64,000 nucleotides of DNA from Stomoxys calcitrans (taxonomy: Eukaryota; Arthropoda; Insecta; Diptera; Muscidae): assembly GCF_963082655.1 (NCBI RefSeq), contig NC_081555.1:151631007-151695006 (forward strand). The letters are read 5' to 3'. The notes beneath the pieces were generated by a model. The model had not been told where the DNA came from. It was given only the letters and a program-made list of their open reading frames with translations, and did not search any database. Positions 52,505 through 62,981 of this stretch are shown here, in pieces; the first letter of the stretch is position 1, and each line of letters opens with the position of its first letter. The translations under genes and the position numbers were made by a program.

Positions 52505-53790
52505 AATTAAAAATATATAATAGTTGGGTCCAAGAACCTGGGGGGCCGCCCCAGCCCCAAAACCCCTTAAAATTGGTTTATTTCATGATCATGACAATAT
52601 AGGACTCAAATAAAAAATGGCAGAACCGATTTCCTGGAAATTTTTGCTTATTGTGTAGGATGGTCTGGAAGGGAACATAGGCTATAAAATTTTCGATATC
52701 GGAAGAGGGACGGACCCTCCCCCTTATGCCAAAAACACAACCCAAAATCAAAAGTGGACCGATCGGGCCAATAAAGGTGTCAAAGGAAAGGCATTGGTGG
52801 GTAGGATACGAATATGGTATTAAAATTTGGGTCTAAGTGCGATGGGTACCGCCCAACCCCAAAACCCCCCCAAACAGACATATTGGACGTTCACTTCAAT
52901 ATGAGGCATAAATGAAAGGTATTCGGCAATAGATTTCGAATCTAGCATACAAAATCAGGTCAAAGTATGGGGGGTCACGCCACCCTTGAAAAACGCCATC
53001 AGACCCATTATGACTATATGATACTTGGCTGAACCGATTTTCTTAAAAATTTCATAGATTGTGTACGTTTGTCTGGAAGGAAACATAAGCTGTATATATC
53101 GGATGGAGGCGGACCTTCCCCTTTACCGCAAAAACGCCACCCATATTCGAAAGTGGTCCTATGGGCACAATAAGGGTATCAAATGAAAGGTATTGCAGAC
53201 CAGAACATGAATATGGTATCAACATTTGGGATCAAGTACCCAGCGGCCCCCCCAACCTCAAAACCCCTCTAAACAGATATATTCGAAATTCATGTCAATA
53301 GGGGACTCAAATGAAAAGTATTAGGCAGTAGATTACAAATATGGCATAAAACATTAGGTCCAAGTAATGGGAGGTCGCCCACCCCCAAATGGGCATATTA
53401 TCCGACCATGGTTATATGGGACTCAAATGAAAGGTATTAGGGAGTAGATTACGAATATGACAATAAAATTTGCATTCAAGTCTAGGTGGCGCTAAAGATA
53501 CTTCAAATGGGTTATTTGACCCCTTGTGACAACATGGGACTCAAATGAAAGGTATTTGAGAGTAGAAAAAGAATTTGATATCCAATTTTGGAGCCAAGTG
53601 TTTTGGGGTACCCCTAAAGCACCCCCTAAACAGAACTTCATTTCCGTTGTGAATAAAAAACGAATTTTATATCTATTTTCAATACAAAGCGCCCAGAACC
53701 GCCCTTCAAACGGTTCATATTTACCAGCCATGGCAATATGGGGCTCAAATTAAAGGGATTTGGAAGTGCAGCACGAATTTGATATCCATA
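52505..53790 (-). repeat. Tandem-unit repeat, same family as 17294-19056
   Basis: Units marked by GGGACTCAAATGAAAGGTAT (about 52903, 53180, 53306, 53420, 53539, 53743) and by CCCCCCAACCTCAAAACCCC. These are the reverse complements of the markers at 17294-19056 (ATACCTTTCATTTGAGCCCC, GGGGTTTTGGGG). Spacing is 110-130 bp. Neither outer edge phrase (AACTAGCTCC, TTTCTGATTCTATAAGG) is present, so both ends are truncated. Confidence 0.65.
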
Positions 53791-53904
53791 TTTGAGTCGA
53801 AATGTCTGTGGTGCCATCCCTCCCCTAATGAGAACCTTACCCTAAGGAAGAACATTAACACCAGGAACCGAGAAGGGGCAAATTTTCAAACATCATTAAG
53901 CGCT

Positions 53905-54125
53905 TTCCGATTCAAGTTTAAACTCAATGATAAGGACCTCTATTTTTACAGCCGTGTCCGAACGGCGTTCAGTTGGGCGACATTTCTTTGGGGACAAAAA
54001 ATTTTAAATGACCATGCATGGCATTGTGGCACGCAAATTTCGCCAACATTAAGAGGGGATAAATACCGCTTTGTCCAATGTTCTCGTCAGGATTCGAACG
54101 CGTTCACCATCATAGGCTACAATGA
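53905..54125 (-). mobile_element. tRNA-derived SINE (family 1), old copy
   Basis: Plus-strand landmarks: CGCTTTCCGATTCAAGTTTA, CGAACGGCGTTCAGTTGGGC, CGCCAACATTAAGAGGGGAT, B box in reverse GGATTCGAACGCG (54088) and CATCATAGGCTACAATG. More diverged than the copies at 36745 and 44737; the head is eroded. Confidence 0.65.
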
Positions 54126-54219
54126 CACGAATTCGATATCTGCATTCAAGGCGAGGAGTCCCTACCCTAAAAAGATATAAGAGAGTTGAAGAAGGCGCAG
54201 CGGAGAGGGCACGGTTCGG

Positions 54220-54737
54220 CTAGTAGCTGCCATATAACACCGATCTCCCGATAAAGGGTCTGAAGACCACAAAAGCTCTAATTATTACCCGATTCTGCTG
54301 AAATTTACAATAGTGAGTTATTTGAAGCCTCCCGACATCTGACCTTAATATGGATTAGATCGGTCCATATTTAGATATAGCTGCCATAAAGACCGATCTC
54401 CCGATAAAGGGTCTGAAGGCCATAAAAGCTTTATGTATTACCCGATTTCGCCGAAATTTAGAACATTGCGTTATTTTAAGCCTCCCGACATCTGAAGTAA
54501 ATATGGTTCAGATCGGACTATATTTAGATGCAGCTGTCATATAGACCGATCTCCCGATAAAGGGTCTTAAGGCCATAAAAGCTTTATATATCACCCGATT
54601 TCACTGAAATTTCATGCAGTGGGTAATCTTAAGCCTTTCGACATCTGATCCTAATATGGTTCAAATCGGGCTATATTTAGATATAGCTGCCATAGACCGA
54701 TCTCCCGATAAAGGGTCGGAAGGCCATAAAAGCTTTA
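54220..54737 (+). mobile_element. Outer mini-me element, left part
   Basis: Three and a half units of a distinct subfamily (CCGATCTCCCGATAAAGGGT, CTGAAGGCCATAAAAGCTTT; spacing about 156-158 bp). It ends CATAAAAGCTTTATTT at a younger insertion and resumes at 56170. Confidence 0.8.
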
Positions 54738-56169
54738 TTTTTATACCCACCACCGACGGATGGGGGTATATTCATTTTGTCATTCCGTTTGCAACACATC
54801 GAAATATCCATTTCCGACCCTATAAAGTATATATCTTCTTGATCAGCGTAAAAATCTAAGACGATCTAGACATGTCCATCCGTCTGTCTGTTGAAATCAC
54901 GCTACAGTCCTCAAAAATTGAGATATTGAGCTGAAACTTTGCACAAATTCTTTTTTTGTCCATAAGCAAGTTAAGTTCGAAAATGGGCTATATCGGACTA
55001 TATCTTGATATAGCCCCCATATAGACCGATCCGCCGATTTAGGGTCTTAGGCCAATAAAAGCCACATTTATTATCCGATTTTGCTGAAATTTGGGACGGT
55101 GAGTTTTGTTGGGCCCTTCAACATCCTCCGTCAATTTGGCTCAGATCGGATCAGATTTGGATATAGCTGCCATATAGACCGACCCTCCGATTTAAGGTCT
55201 TAGGCCCATAAAAGCCACATTTATTATCCAATTTTGCTGAAATTTGGGATAGTGAGTTGTCTTGGACCCTTCGACATCCTGCGTCAATATAGTTTAGATC
55301 GGTTCAGATTTGGATATAGCTGCCATATAGACCGATCCTCAAATTTAGAGTCTTAGGCCCATAAAAGCCACATTTATTATCCGATTTTGCTGAAATTTAG
55401 GACGGTGAGTTGTGTTGAGCCCTTCAACATCCTCCGTTAATTTGGCTCAGATCGGTCCAGATTTGGATATAGCTGCCATATAGACCGATCCTCAAATTTA
55501 GGGTCTTAGACCCATAAAAGCCACATTTATTATCCAATTTTGCTGAAATTTGGGACAGTGAGTTGTCTTGGGCCCTCCGACATCCTGCGTCAATATGGCT
55601 TAGATCGGTTCAGATTTGGATATAGCTGCCATATAGACCGATCCTCAAATTTAGGGTCATAGGCCCATAAAAGCTGCATTTATTATCCGATTTTGCTGAA
55701 ATTTGGGACAGTGCGCTGTCTTAGGCCCTCCGACGTCCTCCGTCACTTTGGCTCAGATCGGTCCAGATTTGGATATAGCTGCCATATAGACCGATCCTCA
55801 AATTTAGGGTCATAGGCCCATAAAAGCCACATTTATTATCCGATTTTGCTGAAATTTGGGACAGTGAGTTGTCTTAGACCCTTCGACATCCTCCGTCAAT
55901 ATGGGTTAGATCGGTCCAGATTTGGATATAGCTGCAATATAGACCGATCTATCGGTATTAGGTTTTGGGGCCATAAAAAGCGAATTTATTGTCCGATGTT
56001 GCCGAAATTGTGGACAAAGAGTTTAGTTAAGCCCCTCCACATATTTCTGCTATGGGACATAAGGTATGAGTTTTGCACTGGATTTTGACGAAAGGTGGTT
56101 TACATATATACCCGAGGTGGTGGGTATCCAAAGTTCGGCCCCGCCGAACTTAACGCCTTTTTACTTGTT
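54738..56169 (+). mobile_element. Mini-me/Helentron-like element, complete, cleanly nested
   Basis: 5-prime hairpin TATACCCACCACCGACGGAT (54743), core CCCTATAAAGTATATATCTT (54819), GTCCATCCGTCTGTCTG, seven units at 153-154 bp (55040-55960), a terminal module, hairpin TTCGGCCCCGCCGAAC (56136; one loop change) and TTTTTACTTGTT to 56169. Length 1.43 kb. It interrupts a unit of an older element without visible target duplication; only T runs border it. Confidence 0.9.
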
Positions 56170-56450
56170 TTGTCTGATTTCGCTAAAATTTGTAACAGTG
56201 CGCATTTTTAAGCCTCCAAACATCCGACCCGAATATGGTACAGATCGGAATATATTTAGATATAGCTGTCATATAGACCGATCTCCAGATAGAGGGTCTG
56301 AAGGCCATAAAAGCCTAATTTTTTAACCGATTTCGCTGAAATTTGAAACAGTGAGTTTTTCTGAGCCTAAAGATATCCGACCTCAATATGGTTCAGATCG
56401 GTTTATAATTGGATATATCTGCCAAAAAGACAAATATTTTGTTCAATATG
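56170..56450 (+). mobile_element. Outer mini-me element, right part
   Basis: Continues the unit broken at 54737: GTCTGATTTCGCTAAAATTT, then one further unit (GATAGAGGGTCTGAAGGCCA) and the start of the terminal module (ATATCTGCCAAAAAGACAAA, ATATTTTGTT). The 3-prime hairpin is missing. Confidence 0.8.
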
Positions 56451-57715
56451 CCTGCAAGCCTGTGTTCCACTTGGTTGGCTGCAAAATCATCAATTTCAAA
56501 TAAAACTCCGCATTTGACACAATTCAATCAGCCAGCTTGGCAAGATCTATATGGATTCCTGGTATTGTGATGAGAGTGATGGTGGTCTTCCAATGGCGAC
56601 ATTTATTTGTGTCGTCTCGTTTTTTTCTTCAGTTCTGATAAACTGAAATAGATTAAAAGATCATCATCGATCAGTGAATGATTGTTTTGTCTTTGGCTGA
56701 GGCACTTGTTTCGAACACTGAGACCGAGACTGACTGAATCCAACTCTTCAATATGGCTTCAAAAGGACAAAATGAAAATTTAGTTTTGTCTTGTTCTTTA
56801 AGACATTTACATGATCTCCACCAATAAGGGTGGCCTTATCTTAAGCGTTGATTTTTGGGTTTCGTTTTTTGTTTTGTGAACCCACATCTTTGGTCACAGA
56901 CCATGAAAAAAAAAATATGGAAAAGGAAATAAAATGATGCATTACTTTTACATTTCCCACAAAGCCAAATGATTTGTATAAAATCGTTAAAATATTCAAT
57001 TTGGGAATATGCACATATATGCCAGAGAGAGAGACAGACCAAGAATCCTAAAAAAAAAGGATTTCATTTTCGAATGTAGGTTTATGACTACAGGTGAAAT
57101 TATGATCCCTATGCTGTTCCCTTTCATATGCCTTATTTAAGGATTCATTGAAACCCTGAGACCTTTAAGCACTCATTGTTTGTGGTTTGTTAACGATTTG
57201 TTTCACATTTAAGCGACATATAGTTCCCTTAGATATGGTTTCTGTGGCTTAATCAAATGATCTTCGATTTTGTGGGTTTTCGCTGCTGCTGACTGTTTGA
57301 ATTTTGTTGTGGTTTTCCCCCACATAAAGCGATCAATCAAAAATGCTAATGTTTCATGCCTTTATTTTCGTGGTAGTTTATGTCCTCATATTGTTTGTGG
57401 CAAACAATTGAATTTTTGTTTTTCATCTTAAAGATGAAGGAGGATGTTAATTTGATATACAGTTTGTTAGATTTTGAATTTAAATGTACGCATCGTAAAT
57501 TTTCGATATTTTTTAAATGATAGATTTATTTGATGGTGAATAAATGGAAATTACGACAATTGAAAGGAGATATGGATTAGAAGATGAAAGGAAAACAGAA
57601 GATCAGACATTAGTTGGAGCATTTGATATGACGCTAATCCCTGGGAAATGATCCTAAGACACTAAGAAGCCTAAGACACTAGGAGCTCAATCTGCAGTCA
57701 AAACAAATATTTCTT
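56451..57715. other. Apparently unique sequence
   Basis: No family seen elsewhere. A run AAAAAAAAAT near 56908; GAGAGAGAGACAGACC near 57024. No gene recognised. Confidence 0.4.
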
Positions 57716-57962
57716 CTTCTTCTGTTCTAGCCAACAACACCAAAGCGGTAGACCTCTTCCAGTTTTGCTTGGACTTCATAATCTTCAAGCGTTCTCATTA
57801 TTCTTCGGACTTTATTTCGAAGAACAAGCTTACATGCCGAAACAGACACTTCCTCTCAAATGCTTAAAGAAGTCGATAGTCTTGCAAGCTCGTCTGCTCT
57901 ACCATTCCCATGGAGGACTCTATGGCCCGGCACTCAAAACAGGTGATTATTCTTTTCCCCAG
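57716..57962 (-). pseudogene. Jockey-like LINE RNase H fragment
   Basis: Minus strand from 57945: VPGHRVLHGNGRADELAR, the RNase H end motif (compare VPGHNGVRGNERADDLS at 45640-46460), then downstream, in another frame, CKLVLRNKVRR. The Glu of GNERAD is Gly here. The 126-codon open frame on the opposite strand (57765-58145) is its shadow. Confidence 0.6.
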
Positions 57963-58299
57963 TTACAATTCGTTTGCCTGTTCAGCCTCGTACTGATTTC
58001 ATTCGTACCGAAAATGCTTATAAAATTCTTAAGAAATCTGACGGACCCTATTTTTGCCATAACACACAAAACTCAAACAACAACTCACTACAAAGACAAC
58101 TTTATTGAAGCAAAATCGATTGGTGCCCATTCCGTGACCAATTAATTACTTTGGCAATTAATTAAAAAACAAAATTAGTATTGGCGCAACAACACGTTAC
58201 TACTATTTTGCTTATAGAACTCAGTACCACTCCATTTTTTCATAGAGCGTTTTGACAATTGTTCGTTCGAAAATTCGAAGTCAGTACTTGGCTTTAGGG

Positions 58300-58558
58300 C
58301 GAAGAACATTTTACAATTTTTGCTTGTTTCTCTTTCGAGACAAGCTGAATGATCGGAGGTTTTCTTTGCAAATGGAAAAAGAAAGTGCGAGAAACACACG
58401 AACCACTATGGGTAGCGTTTCGTCATTCGATTTGATTAACCCATCGGCCATATTAGGTGTGGAAGCTTCAAGAGCCGTGCGTTGGTATGTTGTACTAATA
58501 CCGAATTTATTGCAAAAACGCCTCTATGATATAAATGACACATCAACTACAAATTAAA
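58300..58558 (+). mobile_element. SINE-like family 2, inverted partial copy
   Basis: TTTGCTTGTTTCTCTTTCGA, GACAAGCTGAATGATCGGAG, CAAATGGAAAAAGAAAGTGC, ACCACTATGGGTAGCGTTTC and GCGTTGGTATGTTGTACTAA are the reverse complement of the right-hand part of 29771-30335. It ends GCAAAAACGCCTCTATGAT. It faces the minus-oriented copy that starts 60 bp on. Confidence 0.65.
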
Positions 58559-58604
58559 CAAAAATTGTAAAATGAAATGACCTACGCCCTAACAAGCAAA
58601 CGAC

Positions 58605-59015
58605 TTCAAAATGGGGAAAAGAAAAAATTCGGTACAGTCCGGCCGTGATTCGAATCTGGGCACACGGAGCAACAACGGAAGTCGTTGCCGTTGCTTAGCG
58701 TTCGCAGCCATCAATACAACTTCCAAAAGATGCGCACAATCATGTGTATGCCATGGGAATAGTGTAATGGTGTAGACAAAAAATCTGTCATCACACGAAA
58801 ACACACGCATTGGGAAAAGTACAGCTAACAGACAGGGTTGTCGAGCGCGGTTATTGTGGTATTTATGTCACAGAGGCGTTTTCGCAATAAAAACCGGTAC
58901 AAGCACAACATACCAACGTACGGCCCTTGAAGTCTTCAAACCTTATATGGCCGATGAGTTATTCTAACCAAATGACAAAACGCGTCCCATAGTGGTTGAT
59001 GAATGTTACTCCGTT
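58605..59015 (-). mobile_element. SINE-like family 2, minus-oriented copy
   Basis: GTACAGTCCGGCCGTGATTC, GAATCTGGGCACACGGAGCA, then TGTCATCACACGAAAACACA, CAGGGTTGTCGAGCGCGGTT, GAGGCGTTTTCGCAATAAAA and AACGCGTCCCATAGTGGTTG. The B box in reverse (GATTCGAATC) is slightly changed. Better preserved than 29771-30335. Confidence 0.65.
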
Positions 59016-59469
59016 CAGCCATCATAGATCTGCGACTTTTGAATACAGATATATGTTCTCTAGATATTAAATGGCTGTGGGAGGAATAAATTAAATTTTC
59101 TTGATTTTTCGAACATATTCCAGCTCGAGATTATATTCAATGCTTTCTATTCAAAGAATTGCGTGGTAATGAACTTATAAAAGTTAGGCAAGTGTGTGGT
59201 GTTTTCAAAACACTATGACTGCTATGGTGGATCGCTACTTCTGATACATCATGCATCTTTGTCAACACCTTTGTCAAATTTATTAAGGTGCTCTACATAC
59301 CCAACGGGTATTGAGAACGGTGTAGAGCATGCTCGAAACATGACTCAAAAGGTTCTCAAACTCTACTTAGCGCAGTAAGAGAGAGAATAAGAGAGAATGC
59401 CTTTCTTTCCACCATTCCGATACAAACTTATTATCAATGCAGAACAAAAAACACACCAGAATTGCCTTA
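59016..59469. other. Unassigned sequence
   Basis: No recognised repeat or gene. Confidence 0.4.
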
Positions 59470-60838
59470 CTCTTTTTATACCGACCACCGAAAGATGGGG
59501 GCATACTCATACTGTCATTCCCTGTAAAGTATATATATTCCTGATCGTCGTAAAAATCTAAGACGATCAAGCTATGTCCGTCCGTCTTTCTGTTGAAATC
59601 ATGCTACAGTCTTTAAAAATAGAGATATTGAGCTGAAACTTTGCACAGATTCTTGCAGAAATTTGGGACAGTGTGCTGTGTTAGGCCTTCTTAAATGTGG
59701 CCCAGATCGGACCAGATTTGGATATAGCTCTCTATTTAAAAAATGCACAGAATCATGTGTATGCCATGGGAATAGTGTAATGGTGTTGACAAAAAATCTT
59801 CCATTACACGAAAACACACGCATTGGGAAAAGTACAGCTAACAGACAGGGTTGTCGAGCGCGGTTATTGTGGTATTTATGTCATAGAGGCGTTTTCGCCT
59901 CTTAAAAAACCTTAAATCGATCTCTCGATTTAAGGTTTTTGGCCCATAAGGGCGCAATTATTGTCCGATGTCACCGAAGTTTGGGACAGTGAGTTGAGTA
60001 AGGCTCCTCCACATCTTCCTGCTCTATGGCCTAGATCGGTTCAGATTTGTATATAGCTGCCATATAGACCGACCTCTCGATTTAAGTTTTTTGGACAGTG
60101 AGCTGTGTTTGGTCCTTCAACATTATTCTTCAATTTGGCTTAGATCGGTACATATAGACCGATCTCTCTATATAAGGTTTTGGTCCCTTAAAAATAGCAT
60201 TTATTGTCCGATTTCACCGAAATTTGGAACAGTGAGTCGCGTTAGGTTCTTCAACAACATTGTGCAATTTGGCTTAGATCGTCCGAGATTTGGATATAGC
60301 TGCCCATATAGACCGATCTCTCAATTTAAGGTTTTGGTCCCATAAAAGGCACACTTGTTGTCCGATTTAGCCGACATTTGGAACAGTGCGTTGCCCTTTG
60401 TCAGCCTTCTTTAATTTGGCCCAGATCGGATCAGATTTTTATATAGCTGCCATATAAACCGATCTCTCGATTTAAAGTTTTGTCCCCATAAAAGGCACAT
60501 TTATAATCCGATTTCGCTAAAATTTTACACAGTGACTTATGTTAGGCTTTTCGACATCCGTATCGTATGTGGTTCAGATCGGTCTATATTTGGATATGGC
60601 TACCAAAAAGACCAATATTTGGTTCTACAAAATTTAACAGTGACTTGTACTTAATAGACCACTCAATACCAGTGTCGAATTTGGTCCAAATCGGACCATA
60701 TTTTGATAAAGCTGCCTTGGTGGAATAAAAGATGCATTTTTCACCGTATTATGACGAAAGGTGGTTTACATATATACGCGAGGTGGTGGGTATCCAAAGT
60801 TCGGCCCGGTCAAACTAACGCCTTTTTATTTGTTATAT
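59470..60838 (+). mobile_element. Mini-me-like element, near complete, with inserted SINE-like scrap
   Basis: 5-prime hairpin TATACCGACCACCGAAAGAT (59478), a shortened lead, core TGTAAAGTATATATATTCCT (59523), GTCCGTCCGTCTTTCTG. Unit sequence to GATATAGCTCTC (59730), a family-2 scrap, then five units and the 3-prime end TTCGGCCCGGTCAAACTAAC, GCCTTTTTATTTGTT (60835). The hairpin arm is broken. Confidence 0.8.
59735..59902 (-). mobile_element. SINE-like family 2 scrap
   Basis: ATCATGTGTATGCCATGGGA, ATAGTGTAATGGTGTTGACA, CAGGGTTGTCGAGCGCGGTT and GAGGCGTTTTCGCC match 58738-58880 almost exactly. Only the central part is present, so it has no tRNA-like box. Confidence 0.7.
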
Positions 60839-61226
60839 ATCTAGATTTGGATATAGCTGCCATGTAGACCGATATCTCGATGTAAAGCCTTGACCCCATA
60901 AAAGGCGCATTTATAATCCGATTTCACTAAAATTTGACACAGCGACTTATGTTAGGCTTTTCGACATCCATGTTGTATATGGTTCAGATCATTTTACGTT
61001 TACATACAGCTACTTTAAAGACCAATATTTTGTTATAAACAATGGAACCATGACTTGTACATATTAGTATTTGGTCCAAATCGGATCATATTTCGATATA
61101 ACTGCAGTGGGACATAAGCTATGCAATTTTCACCGGATTTTGATGAAAGGTTGTTTACATATATACCCGAGGTGGTGAATATCCAAAGTTCGGCCCGGCC
61201 GAACTTAACGCCTTTTTACTTGTGAG
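60839..61226 (+). mobile_element. Second mini-me 3-prime half
   Basis: TTTGGATATAGCTGCCATGT, one unit, the terminal module (GAAAGGTTGTTTACATATAT) and intact hairpin TTCGGCCCGGCCGAACTTAA (61192) with CGCCTTTTTACTTGT. It abuts the 3-prime end at 60838, giving two 3-prime ends in tandem 390 bp apart. Confidence 0.75.
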
Positions 61227-61326
61227 ATATAAGATAAGGTCCTAGACGGATATTTCTATGTATGTGTGTATGCAAATGGAATGACATGGTGAATATACCC
61301 CACTCTTCGGTGGTGGGTCTAAAAAA
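61227..61326 (-). mobile_element. Mini-me 5-prime end, minus-oriented remnant
   Basis: AGATAAGGTCCTAGACGGAT, ATTTCTATGTATGTGTGTAT, GCAAATGGAATGACATGGTG, ATACCCCACTCTTCGGTGGT. No core or units. Confidence 0.65.
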
Positions 61327-61379
61327 TTAAAATATATTTTTAATTGAATGAGGTACAACTTAAAAATCAGCTCAGCCTA

Positions 61380-61915
61380 TTTCTCATGTTTCTTCGATTT
61401 TAATCACATTGTGATTTGTTGAACGATTCTCACAAAACTTTGCACGAGTGACTCTCTTATAACTTCCGACATTTCTGGTGAGTTTCATAGAAATCGGTTC
61501 AAATTTAGATATAGCTCCCTTATATATGTATCGCCCGCTTTTCACTTCTAGAGCCATTGCAAGCTTATCAATCAACAGAACTTCACGAAATTCTCCACAA
61601 TGTTGTTTACTCAATCTGATACAATATCTCTGAAGTTTGGGCAAAATCCGTTAAGATTTGGATATAGTTCCCATATATATGTAACTCCCATATATATGGG
61701 AGCTACAAATCAAAATTCGTAAAACGAATTTTCAACGCAATCGGTTAAGATTTTGAAATAGTTCCTATATACATATATGTTCGTCCGATTTTTAGTAATT
61801 CTGCCTTAAATCTGGTGATAATTGGAACGATGATTTCTCTTTTTTTACACTTCAAATTTCATTAAAATAGGTTTAGATATTGGTCCTATACATACGAATT
61901 ATATTTTACTCTTTG
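61380..61915 (+). mobile_element. GTCGG-type mini-me units, no ends
   Basis: Three and a half units (TTTAGATATAGCTCCCTTAT, TTTCTGGTGAGTTTCATAGA, TCGGTTCAAATTTAGATATA) like those at 26162-27300 in reverse. A small inverted repeat TTCCCATATATATGTAACTC / CCATATATATGGGAG (61667-61698). Confidence 0.7.
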
Positions 61916-62981
61916 ACTCCTACATGTACGAATTTAGTACGAAATTCAAAGCTAAATTTAATTTCGAGCACTTAGCCCGCATAACCCAAGTGGTATTAAT
62001 ACCAATGGGTATTAAAACTTCGGCTTTAGCCAATCCTTCTCAATTGTTATTGTGCTAATACATGACAGATTTCACTTTTATAATTGCTTCTGTACCAGCA
62101 CTCGTGGTAAAATTACAAGCCTCTTCATAATAACTTTTTATCGATTGTTTTCCAGAATCTCAAAGATTAACCCCAACTAGATTCCCTTTTATTAATCGCT
62201 TATATATCCGAATTAAATAAGCAATTTAATATAATCCTCCATATGTATGCCATCTTCGAAAGCAGGACACAAAACATGAAAAGCAATTTCATTTTTTGCT
62301 CAGTAAAAGTTATTATCAGTCGATCGGGGTTGTACGGCTACCAGATTGACAGGCTACTGAGAAGTAACAACGTTGGCCAGTGCTAAGATGAAATCAATGG
62401 GGAAGGTTTTCCAAAAATCGTATACAATGCATGTAAGGTGTGAATAAATGATTTTAAAAAGCGAAACTACTGGCAAAGGCAACTATGATTGGACTTTAAA
62501 GTTTTGTTCTTTTTTTGTTTTGCTAAGGAGATTCATCTTCCTTTTTTGGCGGTAAGCAGCATTGTTAACATTATTGAAGTCCCTTAGCCGCATTGGTGTA
62601 CCAAAATTAAACGTTTAGCCCAACAAAAGGTCATCAGTTATTTATTGTTATGAGCTTTAATCAATGAATCAGAAGCGTCAAGTTTTTTTTTATAGCTCAC
62701 ATTGTAAACGCTTCTGTATGAGAAGCTGCGAATGAATTGTAAACGAGACGGTATGGATTAAAGCTTTTGCCAAGATTTCAATTAAGTTGTATTGTGGCCA
62801 TAGTGGCCTAGTCTTTTAGTTAATAACATACTTGCGGACGATCACAGAATATAGTACAATAATTGATTTAGGTTGATTTAATGTAGTTGGGTCAGCATGG
62901 CTTGTATGATACCTTAACAATTTCGATCACAAAGTGTTGCTGCAAAGGACGAGAAGAATAATATAAAAGAAGAATAATATA
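61916..62981. other. Apparently unique sequence
   Basis: About 1.1 kb with no family used elsewhere. No gene recognised. Confidence 0.4.

Noticed and set aside
57765..58145. 126-codon plus-strand frame
   Set aside because: Antisense of a LINE RNase H fragment (VPGHRVLHGNGRADELAR on the minus strand).
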